Both the position numbers and the translations under genes were made by a program. From CAVRXQ01 sp963838845 (GTDB lineage: Bacteria > Actinomycetota > Acidimicrobiia > Acidimicrobiales > Bog-793), in NCBI GenBank assembly GCA_963838845.1, contig CAWISR010000003.1, positions 930,001 through 994,000 on the forward strand: DNA of 64,000 nt, written 5' to 3'. This document shows, piece after piece, positions 8,893 to 18,104 of this stretch (position 1 is the first letter of the stretch; each line of letters begins with the position of its first letter). The notes beneath the pieces are model-generated. The model saw nothing but the letters and a program-made list of their open reading frames with translations, was not told where the DNA came from and searched no databases.

Positions 8893-9812
8893 GGCGTCGT
8901 CCGAGTCCCGAGCGCGCTCGCGAACGCGTCGTCGAGGAGCGGGAACTTGAACTGATAGCCGGTGTCGAGCAGACGGCGGGGAAGCACCCGCTCGCTGACG
9001 ATCGCGACTTCGCGCGTCGCTTCCGTGCCGATGAGGGCGTCGAGCACCACGCGCGGGACAGAAAGCCGCGTGCGTGAGCCGACCGCGCGGGCAAATGCTG
9101 CCGCGAATTCCCGGTAGCGCACCGGGTTCGGTGAGGTGAAGTTGCAGGGGCCTTCGATTTCCGTCGCCGTCGCCGCATGGATGAGGGCGCCGACCTCGTC
9201 CTCGAGAGCGCTCCAGCTGAACCAGTGACGACCCGAACCGAGCGAGGCGCCGAGACCGAGACGGAACAGCGGCAGTTGCAGGGAGACGAGGGGATTGTGC
9301 CGTGCGATGACGACGCCGCTGCGGACGTGCACGACGCGCACGTTGGCGTGCCGCGCCGGCTCTGTTGCGTTCTCCCACGCGCGACAGAGTTCGGCGAGGA
9401 ATCCCTGCCCGGGCGCGCTTTGCTCGTCGAGTTCTTCATCGCCACGCTCGCCGTAGATGCCGACCGCCGACGCGGAGACAAAGACGGTCGGCGGCGTGTC
9501 GGCGGCGGCGATCGCGCGGGCGATGAGGTCTGTGACGAGGATGCGGCTCGAGCGCAATCGCTCGCGCTTCGCGGCGCTCCAGCGGGCCGGGGTGATGCGC
9601 TCGCCGTTCAGGTTGAAGACGACGTCGATCCGGTCGAGCGACCCGCCGGGGAGCCGGGAGACGTCGAGGCGTCGTTGGGCCACATCGAGGAACGCGTCGC
9701 CATCCTTCGGCTCGGCGCGGACGACCCGGTGGACGGTATGGCCATCGGACTCGAGGCGCTCGAAAAGCGCCCCCGCGATCAGCCCGTGCGATCCGCTCAG
9801 CAAGACGCGCAC
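8889..9812 (-). CDS. TIGR01777-family NAD(P)-dependent epimerase-like protein
   Basis: This is a member of the YfcH/SDR39U-type short-chain dehydrogenase family, about 307 residues. The N-terminal nucleotide-binding segment is VRVLLSGSHGLIAGALFERL; also present are VVFNLNGERITPARWSAAKR and SASAVGIYGERGDEELDE, all hallmarks of the family. The GTG at 9812 gives the standard start just before the first strand; a TTG at 9851 would add 13 residues. The reaction of the family is unproven. It is coupled to the flavoprotein downstream and is divergent from kgd across about 90 bases. Confidence 0.8.
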   Translation of the reverse strand: MRVLLSGSHGLIAGALFERLESDGHTVHRVVRAEPKDGDAFLDVAQRRLDVSRLPGGSLDRIDVVFNLNGERITPARWSAAKRERLRSSRILVTDLIARAIAAADTPPTVFVSASAVGIYGERGDEELDEQSAPGQGFLAELCRAWENATEPARHANVRVVHVRSGVVIARHNPLVSLQLPLFRLGLGASLGSGRHWFSWSALEDEVGALIHAATATEIEGPCNFTSPNPVRYREFAAAFARAVGSRTRLSVPRVVLDALIGTEATREVAIVSERVLPRRLLDTGYQFKFPLLDDAFASALGTRTTP

Positions 9813-9903
9813 CGGATTAAGCGCCTGCAGTTCGCAAAGGAGCGCGCACAAACCCCCCTTTTGTCGTCCCCGAACTTACGACGGTCGCCGATATCCTGAG
9901 GTC

Positions 9904-12900
9904 GTGACCGTCGGCTCCGAAAAGGACACCGACGCGCCCGAGGTTCTGCCCCGTCCCGACGTGCTCGGCATCAACTCGTGGCTCGTCGAGGAGATGTACC
10001 AGGAGTTTCGCGCCAATCCGCTGTCCGTGAGCCAGAGCTGGCGCGACTTTTTCTCCGGACCCCGCGCGTTCGTCCCGGAGTCCCGCAAACGAAATGGCGC
10101 CGGATCGGTTGCCAAAGCCGCATCGGCGGGAGACGATGCGCGGCCGGCGGCCGATGGAGCCGTTTCCGAACCGGCAGCCCGACGGACGGCAGCGCCGACG
10201 GCACCGGTCGCCGTCGACGGCGAGCTCCGGCTGCTGCGTGGAGTGCCCGGCAAGCTCGCCGAGAACATGGTCGCGAGCCTTTCGGTCCCGACGGCGACGA
10301 GCGTGCACCCGGTCCCGGCGAAGCTGCTCGAGGTCAACCGCTCGATCCTGAACGGTGAACTCCTACGGACCGGGCGAGCAAAGGTGAGCTTCACGCACCT
10401 CATCGGCTACGCCGTCGTGAAGGCGCTCGGCGAACTTCCGGCGCTCAACTCGAGCTTCTTTGACAACGCGGATGGCCAGGGGACGCCAGGGGTGATCCGC
10501 CACAAACACGTCGGTCTCGGTCTCGCGATCGACCTCGAGAAGTCCGACGGTTCTCGGTCGCTGCTCGTCCCGGTCATCAAGGACGCCGACTCGTTGTCGT
10601 TCCGGGAGTTCCGCGCCGCCTACGAACAGCTCGTCGCGAAGGCCCGCGCGAGCAAGCTCGCCGTGGTCGACTTCCTCGGCGCGACGGTGACGATCACGAA
10701 CCCTGGCACGCTCGGCACGACCCAGTCGGTGCCGCGCCTGCTGCAGGGTCAAGGGGCGATCATCGGTGTCGGCGCGCTCGACTATCCCGTCGAGTTCCAG
10801 GGCGCGGCGGAGACGACGCTTGCCGCGCTCGGTGTCGGCAAGGTCGTCACGTTGACGTCGACCTACGACCACCGCATCATCCAGGGCGCGGAATCCGGAC
10901 TCTTCCTCCGACGCGTCCATCAGCTCCTCGTCGGTGAGGACGGCTTCTACGACGAGATCTTCGCCGCACTCGGCGTCGTGCGACCGCCAGAACGCTGGAC
11001 ACGCGACGAGCAGCTCCAGACGGGTGAGGACTCCCGTACAAAGAAGGAGCTCGAAGTCCACCAGCTCATCAACATGTATCGGGTGCGCGGCCACCTCATC
11101 GCGCAGCTCGACCCCTTGCGCACCGAGCCCCCCGCACTCCACCCGGAGCTCGACCTCGCCCACTACGGGCTTTCGGTCTGGGATCTCGACCGGCCCTTCG
11201 ATACCGGCGGGATCCCCGGGACCGAGATGTTGCCGCTCTCTGAGATTCTCGAGATCCTGCGCGACGCGTACTGCGGGACGGTCGGCATCGAGTACATGCA
11301 CATCCAAGACCCTGAACAGAAGCGCTGGATACAACGCCACGTCGAGGGGGTGGCAACCGACGTCGCGACCGACGAGAAGCGCCACATACAAGAACGTCTG
11401 AACGCGGCGGAGGCGTTTGAGACCTTCCTGCACCTGCGCTACATCGGCCAGAAGCGCTTCGGCCTCGAAGGTGCGGAGTCGACGATCCCCTTTTTGGACG
11501 CGACCCTCGAAGCGGCGGCGAAGGCCGGCCTCAGCGAGGTCGTCGTTGGGATGGCGCACCGCGGACGCCTGAACGTGTTGGCGAACATCGTCGGCAAGTC
11601 CTACGGCGAGATCTTCAGCGAGTTCGAAGGCAACCTTGATCCCGAGTCGGTACAGGGGTCGGGCGACGTGAAGTACCACAAGGGCGCGCACGGCACCTGG
11701 AGCGGGCGGGGTGGCGCCTCGATTGCCGTCACTCTCGCATCGAATCCTTCGCACCTCGAGGCGGTCGACCCGGTCGTCGAGGGCATCGCCCGGGCGAAGC
11801 AGGATCGCGGCCCGGCGCCGCAGAGCTACCCGGTGCTGCCCCTCATCATCCACGGTGACGCGGCATTCGCCGGACAGGGCGTCGTCGCCGAGACCCTCAA
11901 CCTTTCGATGCTGAAGGGCTATCGCACCGGCGGCACGGTGCACCTCGTCATCAACAACCAGCTCGGCTTCACGACCCCGCCTCAGGCGGCGCGCTCGTCG
12001 GTTTATCCGACGGACATCGCGAAGATGGTGCAGGCGCCAATCTTCCACGTGAACGGAGACGATCCCGAGGCGTGCGTGCGCGTCGCCAAGCTCGCGTTCG
12101 CGTTCCACCAGGCCTTCCACAAAGACGTCGTCATCGACCTTGTCTGCTACCGGCGGCACGGCCACAACGAGGGCGATGACCCGAGCTACACCCAGCCGCT
12201 GATGTACAAGAAGATCGACGAGCACCCCTCGGTCCGCACCTTGTACACCCAGATGCTCGTCGAGCGTGGTGACATCACCGAAGAGGACGCGGAACACGTC
12301 GAAGCGGACTTCAACGCGCGACTCCAGGCGGCCCTCGACGAAACGCGCTCCACCGCGCCGCCGAAGGTCGAGTCGCTGCCCGAACGGGTCGCGACGATCC
12401 GCGTTCCACTTTCTTTGCCGACCGGGGTCGATCGCGATGTGCTCGACGCGGTCGCAAGGCGGATGTGGACGACGCCCGAGGGTTTTACCGTCCACCCGAA
12501 GCTCGTTCGCCAGATCGAACAGCGAAAGACGATGTGGGAGGCGGGCGACGTCGACTGGTCGCTCGCCGAGGCGCTCGCCTTCGGCAGCCTCCTCGTGGAG
12601 GGCACCGACGTCCGCCTCACCGGACAGGACACGAAACGGGGCACCTTTTCGCAGCGTCACTCGGTACTCGTCGACTACGAGACGGGCGAGGAGTTCGTGC
12701 CGCTCGAGAATCTCGCCGAAGACGTTGGCGGCCTTGCACCCGTCGCACCGACGGATCAACTCGGTCGGCTCTTCGTCCGAGACTCGCTCTTGTCCGAGTA
12801 TGCCGCGCTCGGCTTCGAGTACGGCTACTCGGTGGAGGCTCCGAACGCGCTCGTCTGCTGGGAGGCTCAGTTCGGCGACTTCGCGAACGGCGCGCAGATC

Positions 12901-13650
12901 ATCATCGACAATTTCATCGTCGCCGCCGAAGAGAAGTGGGGACAGAGGAGTGGCCTCGTGCTGTTGTTGCCCCACGGGTACGAGGGACAAGGCGCCGAGC
13001 ACTCCTCGGCTCGCATTGAACGTTTCCTGACGCTCGCGGCAGACGGCAACATGACGATCGCCCAACCGACCACGGCCGCGCAGTACTTCCACCTCCTGCG
13101 CGCACAGGTACGGCGCGACGAGCGCAAGCCGCTCATCGTGATGACGCCGAAGTCGCTATTGCGCTCTCGATTCGCCCGCTCGTCGGCCGACGAACTCGTT
13201 TCCGGAGGATTCGCGGAGGTCCTCGATGACCGAGAACGCGGCAGGACGTTCGCGCCCGAGTCCGTCTCACGGGTCGTACTGTGCTCGGGCCGCATCGCTC
13301 AGGATGCGTACGTGCGGCGCGACGCGCTCCTCGCACGCGGCGAAGCCGGTCCGATCGCGATCTTGCGCGTCGAACAGCTCTATCCCTGGCCCGATGAGCG
13401 ATTGAGCGAGGTCTTCCGGGGCTACCCCGCCCTGCGTGAGGTGATCTGGCTGCAGGATGAGCCGAAGAACATGGGCGCCTGGTCCTTCGTGCACGAACGT
13501 CTCCACAAGGCGCTGCGGCACACGTATGAGCTCCGGCATGTGTCACGCGCCGCGTCGGGGAGCCCGGCGACGGGATCGCACATGATCCACGAGCTCGAGT
13601 TGCACAAGTTGCTCGACAAGGCGCTCGGGCCGGATCCGAAGAGCGCCTGA
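9904..13650 (+). CDS. kgd: Multifunctional 2-oxoglutarate decarboxylase/dehydrogenase E1-E2 (Kgd)
   Basis: This is a single 1248-residue TCA-cycle enzyme of the mycobacterial type. It decarboxylates 2-oxoglutarate with thiamine diphosphate and can pass the product to an E2 lipoyl partner or release succinate semialdehyde. In order: a short E1 N-terminal segment (INSWLVEEMYQEFRANP), a Pro/Ala-rich linker, an E2-like acyltransferase domain without a lipoyl part (about 115-345, active region TSTYDHRIIQGAESG), the ThDP-binding E1 domain (HGDAAFAGQGVVAETLNL, VINNQLGFTTPP), the transketolase-like domain (LTGQDTKRGTFSQRHSV) and the C-terminal domain. M. tuberculosis Kgd is similar in length. GTG 9904 is chosen as the first start before the conserved N-terminus. 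Confidence 0.95.
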   Translation: MTVGSEKDTDAPEVLPRPDVLGINSWLVEEMYQEFRANPLSVSQSWRDFFSGPRAFVPESRKRNGAGSVAKAASAGDDARPAADGAVSEPAARRTAAPTAPVAVDGELRLLRGVPGKLAENMVASLSVPTATSVHPVPAKLLEVNRSILNGELLRTGRAKVSFTHLIGYAVVKALGELPALNSSFFDNADGQGTPGVIRHKHVGLGLAIDLEKSDGSRSLLVPVIKDADSLSFREFRAAYEQLVAKARASKLAVVDFLGATVTITNPGTLGTTQSVPRLLQGQGAIIGVGALDYPVEFQGAAETTLAALGVGKVVTLTSTYDHRIIQGAESGLFLRRVHQLLVGEDGFYDEIFAALGVVRPPERWTRDEQLQTGEDSRTKKELEVHQLINMYRVRGHLIAQLDPLRTEPPALHPELDLAHYGLSVWDLDRPFDTGGIPGTEMLPLSEILEILRDAYCGTVGIEYMHIQDPEQKRWIQRHVEGVATDVATDEKRHIQERLNAAEAFETFLHLRYIGQKRFGLEGAESTIPFLDATLEAAAKAGLSEVVVGMAHRGRLNVLANIVGKSYGEIFSEFEGNLDPESVQGSGDVKYHKGAHGTWSGRGGASIAVTLASNPSHLEAVDPVVEGIARAKQDRGPAPQSYPVLPLIIHGDAAFAGQGVVAETLNLSMLKGYRTGGTVHLVINNQLGFTTPPQAARSSVYPTDIAKMVQAPIFHVNGDDPEACVRVAKLAFAFHQAFHKDVVIDLVCYRRHGHNEGDDPSYTQPLMYKKIDEHPSVRTLYTQMLVERGDITEEDAEHVEADFNARLQAALDETRSTAPPKVESLPERVATIRVPLSLPTGVDRDVLDAVARRMWTTPEGFTVHPKLVRQIEQRKTMWEAGDVDWSLAEALAFGSLLVEGTDVRLTGQDTKRGTFSQRHSVLVDYETGEEFVPLENLAEDVGGLAPVAPTDQLGRLFVRDSLLSEYAALGFEYGYSVEAPNALVCWEAQFGDFANGAQIIIDNFIVAAEEKWGQRSGLVLLLPHGYEGQGAEHSSARIERFLTLAADGNMTIAQPTTAAQYFHLLRAQVRRDERKPLIVMTPKSLLRSRFARSSADELVSGGFAEVLDDRERGRTFAPESVSRVVLCSGRIAQDAYVRRDALLARGEAGPIAILRVEQLYPWPDERLSEVFRGYPALREVIWLQDEPKNMGAWSFVHERLHKALRHTYELRHVSRAASGSPATGSHMIHELELHKLLDKALGPDPKSA

Positions 13651-13682
13651 CGGCCTCGAACGACGGCCGATCCTCGCGGTGA

Positions 13683-14933
13683 TTGACTGAGCAGGTGCCA
13701 ACGCGCCACATCGTGGTTGACGGGTCGAACCTCGCCACCGAGGGAAGGACGACGCCGAGCCTTGCCCAACTCGAAGAGGTCGTCGCCGATCTCCGCCGGG
13801 AGATGCAAGGCGCCCAGGTGACGGTGGTCGTCGACGCGACCTTCCGGCACCGCATCGATCCTTCCGAGCGCGACAGATTCGACCAGTTGGTCCTTTCTGG
13901 CGATCTCGTCTCCCCACCGGCCGGTGCGGTCGGCCGCGGCGACGCCTTCTTGCTGCGCATCGCCGAAAAGGTCGACGGCATCGTGCTTTCGAACGACTCG
14001 TTCCAAGAGTTCCACGGCGAGCACCCGTGGCTGTTCGATCGCGGACGGCTGATCGGTGCGTCGCGCGTGCCGGGGGTCGGTTGGATTTTCGTGTACCGGA
14101 ACCCGGTGCGCGGCCCGAAGGGCCACAAGGCACAGTCCGACTCGAAGCGCGCGAAGAAAGAGGTGGAACGCGCGATCGCCTCGGCGACGAAAGAGGCAGT
14201 TGCGCCGAACGTCACCCAGAAGACGAAGGCGAAGACGAAGGCGCCGAGCAAAGGTGCGTCCGATGCGGACTCTCCGCGAGCGGTGAACGATCCGGCGACG
14301 TTCATCGCTTTCGTTGCCGAGCACCACCCAGGGGAAGAGGTGGATGCGGTCGTCGAGAGCTTCGCCTCACACGGCGCGGTCGTGCGCAGCGGAGACGTCA
14401 TGGCGTACGTGCCGCTCTCGGGCCTCGGCGACCCGGCGCCGCGCAGTGCGCGCGCGGTGTTGAAAAAGGGCGAGTCGCGCAAGTTCGTTGTCACTGCGCT
14501 CGATCCCTATCGTCGCGGAGTCGAGGTCGCACTGCCCGGAGCGGCGACCGTCTCCGGTCGGCCGAGCGAAGAGACCGTCGCAGCGGTCGTGAAGCTCGCC
14601 CACACGAAGGACACGAAGGCACCCGCGAACCGGGCGGCAAAGCGCCGCTCGACGACAGCGAGGGTGACGAAGTCCACGCCGACAAAGAAGCTCGCAGCGG
14701 ATCGCGTCGAGGTCACCGCGCCGAACGATGGGCCGCGCCGCTCGCCACGGGCAGAACGCGCCTTGAAGGCCGTGCCGCCCGGGGGACCGCGCCGCTCGCC
14801 ACGGGCAGAACGCTCGTTGAAGGCGGCGCCGAAACCCGCGCCAGCCAGTGCGACGAAAGGAGCGGACCGTGGCGCACGGTCGCGCCAGGGGGCGAAAGGG
14901 GCGAGCAAACGGTCCCGCCGAGCCAAGGAGTAG
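13683..14933 (+). CDS. NYN/PIN-type ribonuclease with S1-like domain and basic tail
   Basis: This is a 416-residue protein with an N-terminal NYN (Zc3h12a-like) nuclease domain: acidic metal-site residues are visible in HIVVDGSNLA (about 9-18), VTVVVDATF (about 55-63) and GIVLSNDSF (about 103-111). A linker rich in Lys and Ala leads to a segment (about 220-290, GEEVDAVVESFASHGAVV and VMAYVPLSGL) that looks like an S1-type RNA-binding fold. The last 110 residues are Lys/Arg/Ala-rich with a duplicated RSPRAER motif, likely RNA-contacting. The predicted role is RNA processing or decay. The start is TTG 13683; GTG 13695 is an equal alternative. Confidence 0.7.
   Translation: MTEQVPTRHIVVDGSNLATEGRTTPSLAQLEEVVADLRREMQGAQVTVVVDATFRHRIDPSERDRFDQLVLSGDLVSPPAGAVGRGDAFLLRIAEKVDGIVLSNDSFQEFHGEHPWLFDRGRLIGASRVPGVGWIFVYRNPVRGPKGHKAQSDSKRAKKEVERAIASATKEAVAPNVTQKTKAKTKAPSKGASDADSPRAVNDPATFIAFVAEHHPGEEVDAVVESFASHGAVVRSGDVMAYVPLSGLGDPAPRSARAVLKKGESRKFVVTALDPYRRGVEVALPGAATVSGRPSEETVAAVVKLAHTKDTKAPANRAAKRRSTTARVTKSTPTKKLAADRVEVTAPNDGPRRSPRAERALKAVPPGGPRRSPRAERSLKAAPKPAPASATKGADRGARSRQGAKGASKRSRRAKE
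14730..14825 (+). repeat. In-frame duplication in the tail of the NYN protein
   Basis: Two near-identical copies of a 42-base unit lie 54 bases apart (14730-14771 and 14784-14825). Each encodes GPRRSPRAER followed by A/S-LKA. The arginine-rich unit suggests a nucleic-acid-binding or disordered tail that expanded by slippage. Confidence 0.8.
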
Positions 14934-14938
14934 GTGCC

Positions 14939-15361
14939 ATTTCGCTCGAGATCGAAAAGCTCATACCACACCGCCCGCCGTTCCTCCTCGTCTCCGCGAT
15001 CGACGAGCTCGTCGCCGGCGAGCGCGCGAAAGGGCACTGGACCTTGACCGGCGACGAAGCGTTCTTCACCGGGCATTTCCCGGGGCGTCCGACGGTTCCC
15101 GGGGTGCTCATGGTCGAGTCACTCGCCCAGCTCGGCGCGGCGGCGGTACTCGCTGATCCGCGGTTCTCGGGCAAGCTGCCGCTCTTTGGTGGCATCGACA
15201 AGGCGCGCTTTCGACGTCAGGTGGTTCCGGGCGATCGCTTGGACCTCGAAGTCACCCTCGGCCGGCTCTCCCCGCGGGCGGGTACGGGACACGGCGTCGC
15301 CACGGTCTCGGGCGAGGTTGCCTGTGAAACCGGATTGTTCTTCGTCTTTGCAGAGGAGTGA
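14939..15361 (+). CDS. fabZ: 3-hydroxyacyl-ACP dehydratase FabZ
   Basis: FabZ removes water from 3-hydroxyacyl-ACP in fatty acid elongation. The 140-residue protein has the active-site histidine in TGHFPGRPTVPG (His46), the catalytic glutamate in MVESLAQ (Glu60), and the N-terminal LIPHRPPFLLV block. No ATG, GTG or TTG lies in frame close to this conserved start; ATT 14939 does, and a strong AAGGAG site sits 8 bases before it, so initiation at ATT is inferred. The ribosome site overlaps the end of the NYN gene, whose TAG is at 14931-14933. xthA follows within 6 bases. Confidence 0.9.
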   Translation: MSLEIEKLIPHRPPFLLVSAIDELVAGERAKGHWTLTGDEAFFTGHFPGRPTVPGVLMVESLAQLGAAAVLADPRFSGKLPLFGGIDKARFRRQVVPGDRLDLEVTLGRLSPRAGTGHGVATVSGEVACETGLFFVFAEE

Positions 15362-15367
15362 AGTCTC

Positions 15368-16165
15368 GTGCGCATCGTCACCTGGAACGTGAACTCGCTG
15401 AAGGTCCGACTCGAGCGTGTCGTGGCGTGGATCGCGAAGAACGAGCCCGACGTCGCCTTGCTGCAGGAGACGAAGGTCGCCGATGCGGCCTTTCCGACGC
15501 GCGCCTTCGCCGACATCGGCTACGCGACGGCGCATCACGGCGATGGACGCTGGAATGGCGTTGCGATCGCCTCACGCATTGGTCTTGAGGACGTGCGGTC
15601 GGGCTTCACGAACGCGACGTCAGACATGGCGGGCGAGTCGCGGCTGATCGCCGCGACGTGTGGTGCCCTGCACGTCTATTCGGTGTACGTGCCGAACGGG
15701 CGAGAGGTCGGATCGACGTTCTTCCAAGCGAAGCTCGGCTGGCTTGCCGACTTCCGCGGCGAGCTCGACGCGATCTGCAAGCCGGACCAGCCGCTCGTCG
15801 TCGGCGGCGATTTCAACGTCGCACCTAAAGACAGCGACGTCTACGACATCACGAAATTCGAGGGCGCGACTCACGTCACCGGCGAGGAGCGTGGCGCGCT
15901 CGCCAACATTCTCGCCTTCGGACTCGAAGATGTCGTGCGATCCATGTACCCCGACGAGAAAGGCCCGTTCTCGTGGTGGGACTACAGGGCGGGCGCTTTC
16001 CACAAGGGCGAGGGGATGCGCATCGACCTGGTGCTCGCGTCCGCTCCGCTCGCGGAGCATGTCAAGGCGGCGTTCGTCGACCGTGACGCGCGCAAGAAAG
16101 GTGAGTTCGCCGATCCGCCGTCCGATCACGCGCCGGTGATCGTCGACTTCGCGTTCGACAACTAG
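15368..16165 (+). CDS. xthA: Exodeoxyribonuclease III (AP endonuclease)
   Basis: This enzyme of base-excision repair cuts DNA at abasic sites and trims 3' ends. The 265-residue protein has the full family pattern: RIVTWNVNSL with Asn7, LLQETK with the metal-binding Glu34, VYVPNG, VVGGDFNVAP, and the C-terminal SDHAPVIVDF with the catalytic histidine. GTG 15368 is preceded by a GGAG site overlapping the fabZ stop. It belongs to the same run of + strand genes as fabZ and the NYN gene. Confidence 0.93.
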   Translation: MRIVTWNVNSLKVRLERVVAWIAKNEPDVALLQETKVADAAFPTRAFADIGYATAHHGDGRWNGVAIASRIGLEDVRSGFTNATSDMAGESRLIAATCGALHVYSVYVPNGREVGSTFFQAKLGWLADFRGELDAICKPDQPLVVGGDFNVAPKDSDVYDITKFEGATHVTGEERGALANILAFGLEDVVRSMYPDEKGPFSWWDYRAGAFHKGEGMRIDLVLASAPLAEHVKAAFVDRDARKKGEFADPPSDHAPVIVDFAFDN

Positions 16166-16175
16166 CGTCAACCCG

Positions 16176-16451
16176 ATGGCGATCATCGCGAATGCCGAAG
16201 TCGACAGCGCGCTCGCGCAGACACGATGGAAACGCGAGGGCAACGAGGTCGTTCGTGTCGTGAAGAGGACGAACTTCGCCGAAGCGCTCGCTTTCGTGAA
16301 CGAGGTCGGGCGTCTCGCCGAGGAAGCGGACCACCATCCCGACATCGACATCCGCTGGGACACCGTCACGCTGCGGCTCTCGACCCATTCCGCCGGCGGG
16401 ATCACCGAGGCCGACCTCGCCCTCGCGCAGGCGATCGACGAGGTCGGCTGA
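16176..16451 (+). CDS. Pterin-4a-carbinolamine dehydratase
   Basis: This is a 91-residue protein of the PCD/DCoH family, which dehydrates 4a-hydroxytetrahydropterin to recycle pterin cofactor. The signature EADHHPDIDIRWDTVTLRL followed by STHSAGGITEADL matches the family active site, with the paired histidines and downstream His and Asp. No aromatic amino acid hydroxylase is nearby, so the pterin-using partner is unknown; in many bacteria PCD proteins are found without one. The gene lies 10 bases after xthA. Confidence 0.88.
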   Translation: MAIIANAEVDSALAQTRWKREGNEVVRVVKRTNFAEALAFVNEVGRLAEEADHHPDIDIRWDTVTLRLSTHSAGGITEADLALAQAIDEVG

Positions 16452-17476
16452 CGACCACCGCTTCACCCGCCGCCTCGGCGCTGCCGTTCGTTCCACTCGG
16501 AGCCCTCGCCGGCCGGCCGCACGTGATGGTCGACGGCGCCGCGCGCCCGGGATCAGCGCTCGTCCTTTCGCACTGGCCGCACTCGCCGACGCCCGAGGCG
16601 GTCTGGGCCGACCTCTCCGCAGAAATCTCGCTCCGCTACGTCGAATCGCGCCTTCCGTTCCCCGCGGCGGAGTGCGTGACGATCGATCATCCCGACGAGG
16701 ACGGCATCGCGTCGGTGTTCGCGGTCGCACACCCGGTCGAGGCGATGCGGCTGCAAGAGCCGCTCGTCGCCTTCGCCCGCGCGGGCGACTTCGGGGTCGC
16801 GACCCGCGAAGCGGCGCGCGCCGTCTTCACGTTCGAAGCGATCGGTGCCGGCGCGAAGCCGCCGTGGCGGGACAAAGCGGCTTCGCAGGACTGGTCGGCG
16901 CCGGCGGGCTGGTTCGCCGATCTCGTACCGCATCTCGGCGAGATCATCGAGCGATCGGAAGCGTTCGAGAAGTTGTGGTCCGACGCGGATCGCGCCTTTG
17001 ACGAGGGCACCGCCGCAATCGCCCGGGGCGACGTGACAATCGAGGAGCATCATGACCTCGACGTCGCCGTGGTGCGCACGCACGGCATCACGGGCGAGCG
17101 GTGCTTTCCGGTCGCGCGCCGCGGTGTCCTGCGGGTGCACCCCTTCGCTCTCCACTCGGCGACACCGATGGTGCGGATGATCGTTCTCGACGGCGATCAG
17201 CTCATTTACTACGACCGCTACGAGACATGGGTCCGCTACATCTCGCGCGCACTCCCCAAACGCCGAGATCTCGCACCGCTCGCCGCCAAGCTCGACGAGA
17301 TCTCGACCGGCGTCGTCTGGGAGGCGGACGGTCCCGGGGCGATCGTCGCCGCGCTCGCGCCGCGGGAGCCCTCCGCGAGTCGCTTGCCGCACGGCGAGAT
17401 CGTCAAGCAGATCCTCGAGTACCTCGCGACGGCACCGGTCGCCTGGGACCCGTTCGCGAAGCCCGGCACCAGATGA
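16448..17476 (+). CDS. Conserved hypothetical protein (possibly DUF6687 type)
   Basis: This protein of about 342 residues has no function I can name. Its N-terminal text (ALAGRPHVMVDGAARPG, LVLSHWPHSPTPEAVWADL) resembles an actinobacterial family I recall as DUF6687. It is soluble, rich in Trp, and has conserved-looking stretches TIDHPDEDGIASVFA and DLDVAVVRTHG; the first resembles a DHH-type phosphoesterase acidic motif, but that is weak. The start is uncertain: CTG 16448 would overlap the upstream stop (CTGA) and keep the N-terminus, while GTG 16523 and ATG 16526 are standard codons but would cut it. Confidence 0.6.
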   Translation: MTTTASPAASALPFVPLGALAGRPHVMVDGAARPGSALVLSHWPHSPTPEAVWADLSAEISLRYVESRLPFPAAECVTIDHPDEDGIASVFAVAHPVEAMRLQEPLVAFARAGDFGVATREAARAVFTFEAIGAGAKPPWRDKAASQDWSAPAGWFADLVPHLGEIIERSEAFEKLWSDADRAFDEGTAAIARGDVTIEEHHDLDVAVVRTHGITGERCFPVARRGVLRVHPFALHSATPMVRMIVLDGDQLIYYDRYETWVRYISRALPKRRDLAPLAAKLDEISTGVVWEADGPGAIVAALAPREPSASRLPHGEIVKQILEYLATAPVAWDPFAKPGTR

Positions 17477-17497
17477 ACGGGCCTGTCGCGGGCGTGA

Positions 17498-18082
17498 TCA
17501 GCTGACGGGCAGGCTCCAGATCGGGAACCAGCGGTTCAGGTCGGGCTCGATCGCGAGGTCCTCTTTGAGCTCGTTCTTCAAGCGCAACTCGGCTTCGTTG
17601 TCGCGGCGCTCCTTGCCCGATGGGACGAAGGGGTAGAAGGTGCCGCGCTTGTAGAGGTAGACGAGGAACGTGGACGCAGGACCGTCCGGTGTCTCTTGCT
17701 TTGGACGGAAGCCGAAGACCGAGCAGAGCAGCTGTGGACCGTAGCCGTTGTCTTGCAAGGTCGAATTCGTCATGTGGACCCGCGTGACGAGCGAATCGAA
17801 GTCTTCGGCCGTGATCACGACCCATCGGTAGCCGTACTCGTCGGAGCTCTCGTCCATGCGGGCGCCGGTTTCGTCGGCGAGGTTCAACAGCTGGGTGAAT
17901 TCCTGCTCGGTGGCCGAGAAGGCCTGGCCGGAGGCGGGCTTGAAGCAGACGCCGGCGTGTTCGGTCGGCACGAGCCCCTCGCACGCCTCGAGCGAGATCC
18001 TCGCCCCCGGGAGTCCGAACAACTTGTCGAGGTTCGCCTGCGCCGGCTTCGAGCGCCCCAAGAGCGCGTCGAGGAAGCCCAT
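17498..18082 (-). CDS. pspAB: PspA-associated protein PspAB
   Basis: This is a 194-residue protein matching the actinobacterial PspAB family found in operons with PspA: the N-terminus MGFLDALLGRSKPAQANLDK and the inner TEHAGVCFKPASGQAF, GYRWVVITAEDFDSLV and YKRGTFYPFVPSGKERRDN blocks are characteristic. Its biochemical role is unknown; it is a soluble partner in envelope-stress response. It is the last gene of the pspA-pspAA-htpX-pspAB operon, 22 bases after htpX, and its end faces the hypothetical gene on the other strand. Confidence 0.85.
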   Translation of the reverse strand: MGFLDALLGRSKPAQANLDKLFGLPGARISLEACEGLVPTEHAGVCFKPASGQAFSATEQEFTQLLNLADETGARMDESSDEYGYRWVVITAEDFDSLVTRVHMTNSTLQDNGYGPQLLCSVFGFRPKQETPDGPASTFLVYLYKRGTFYPFVPSGKERRDNEAELRLKNELKEDLAIEPDLNRWFPIWSLPVS

Positions 18083-18104
18083 CGGTCAGCGCGCAGCGAT
18101 CAGA

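Noticed and set aside
10363..13092. Long open frame (909 codons) on the - strand opposite kgd
   Set aside because: It is an Arg/Asp/Val-rich shadow of the GC-rich kgd gene; no domain is visible and the + strand protein is unmistakable.
13681..13694. GATTGACTGAGCAG considered as a fifth island operator
   Set aside because: The second arm CAGTY is missing and the position, before the NYN gene, has no link to the island.
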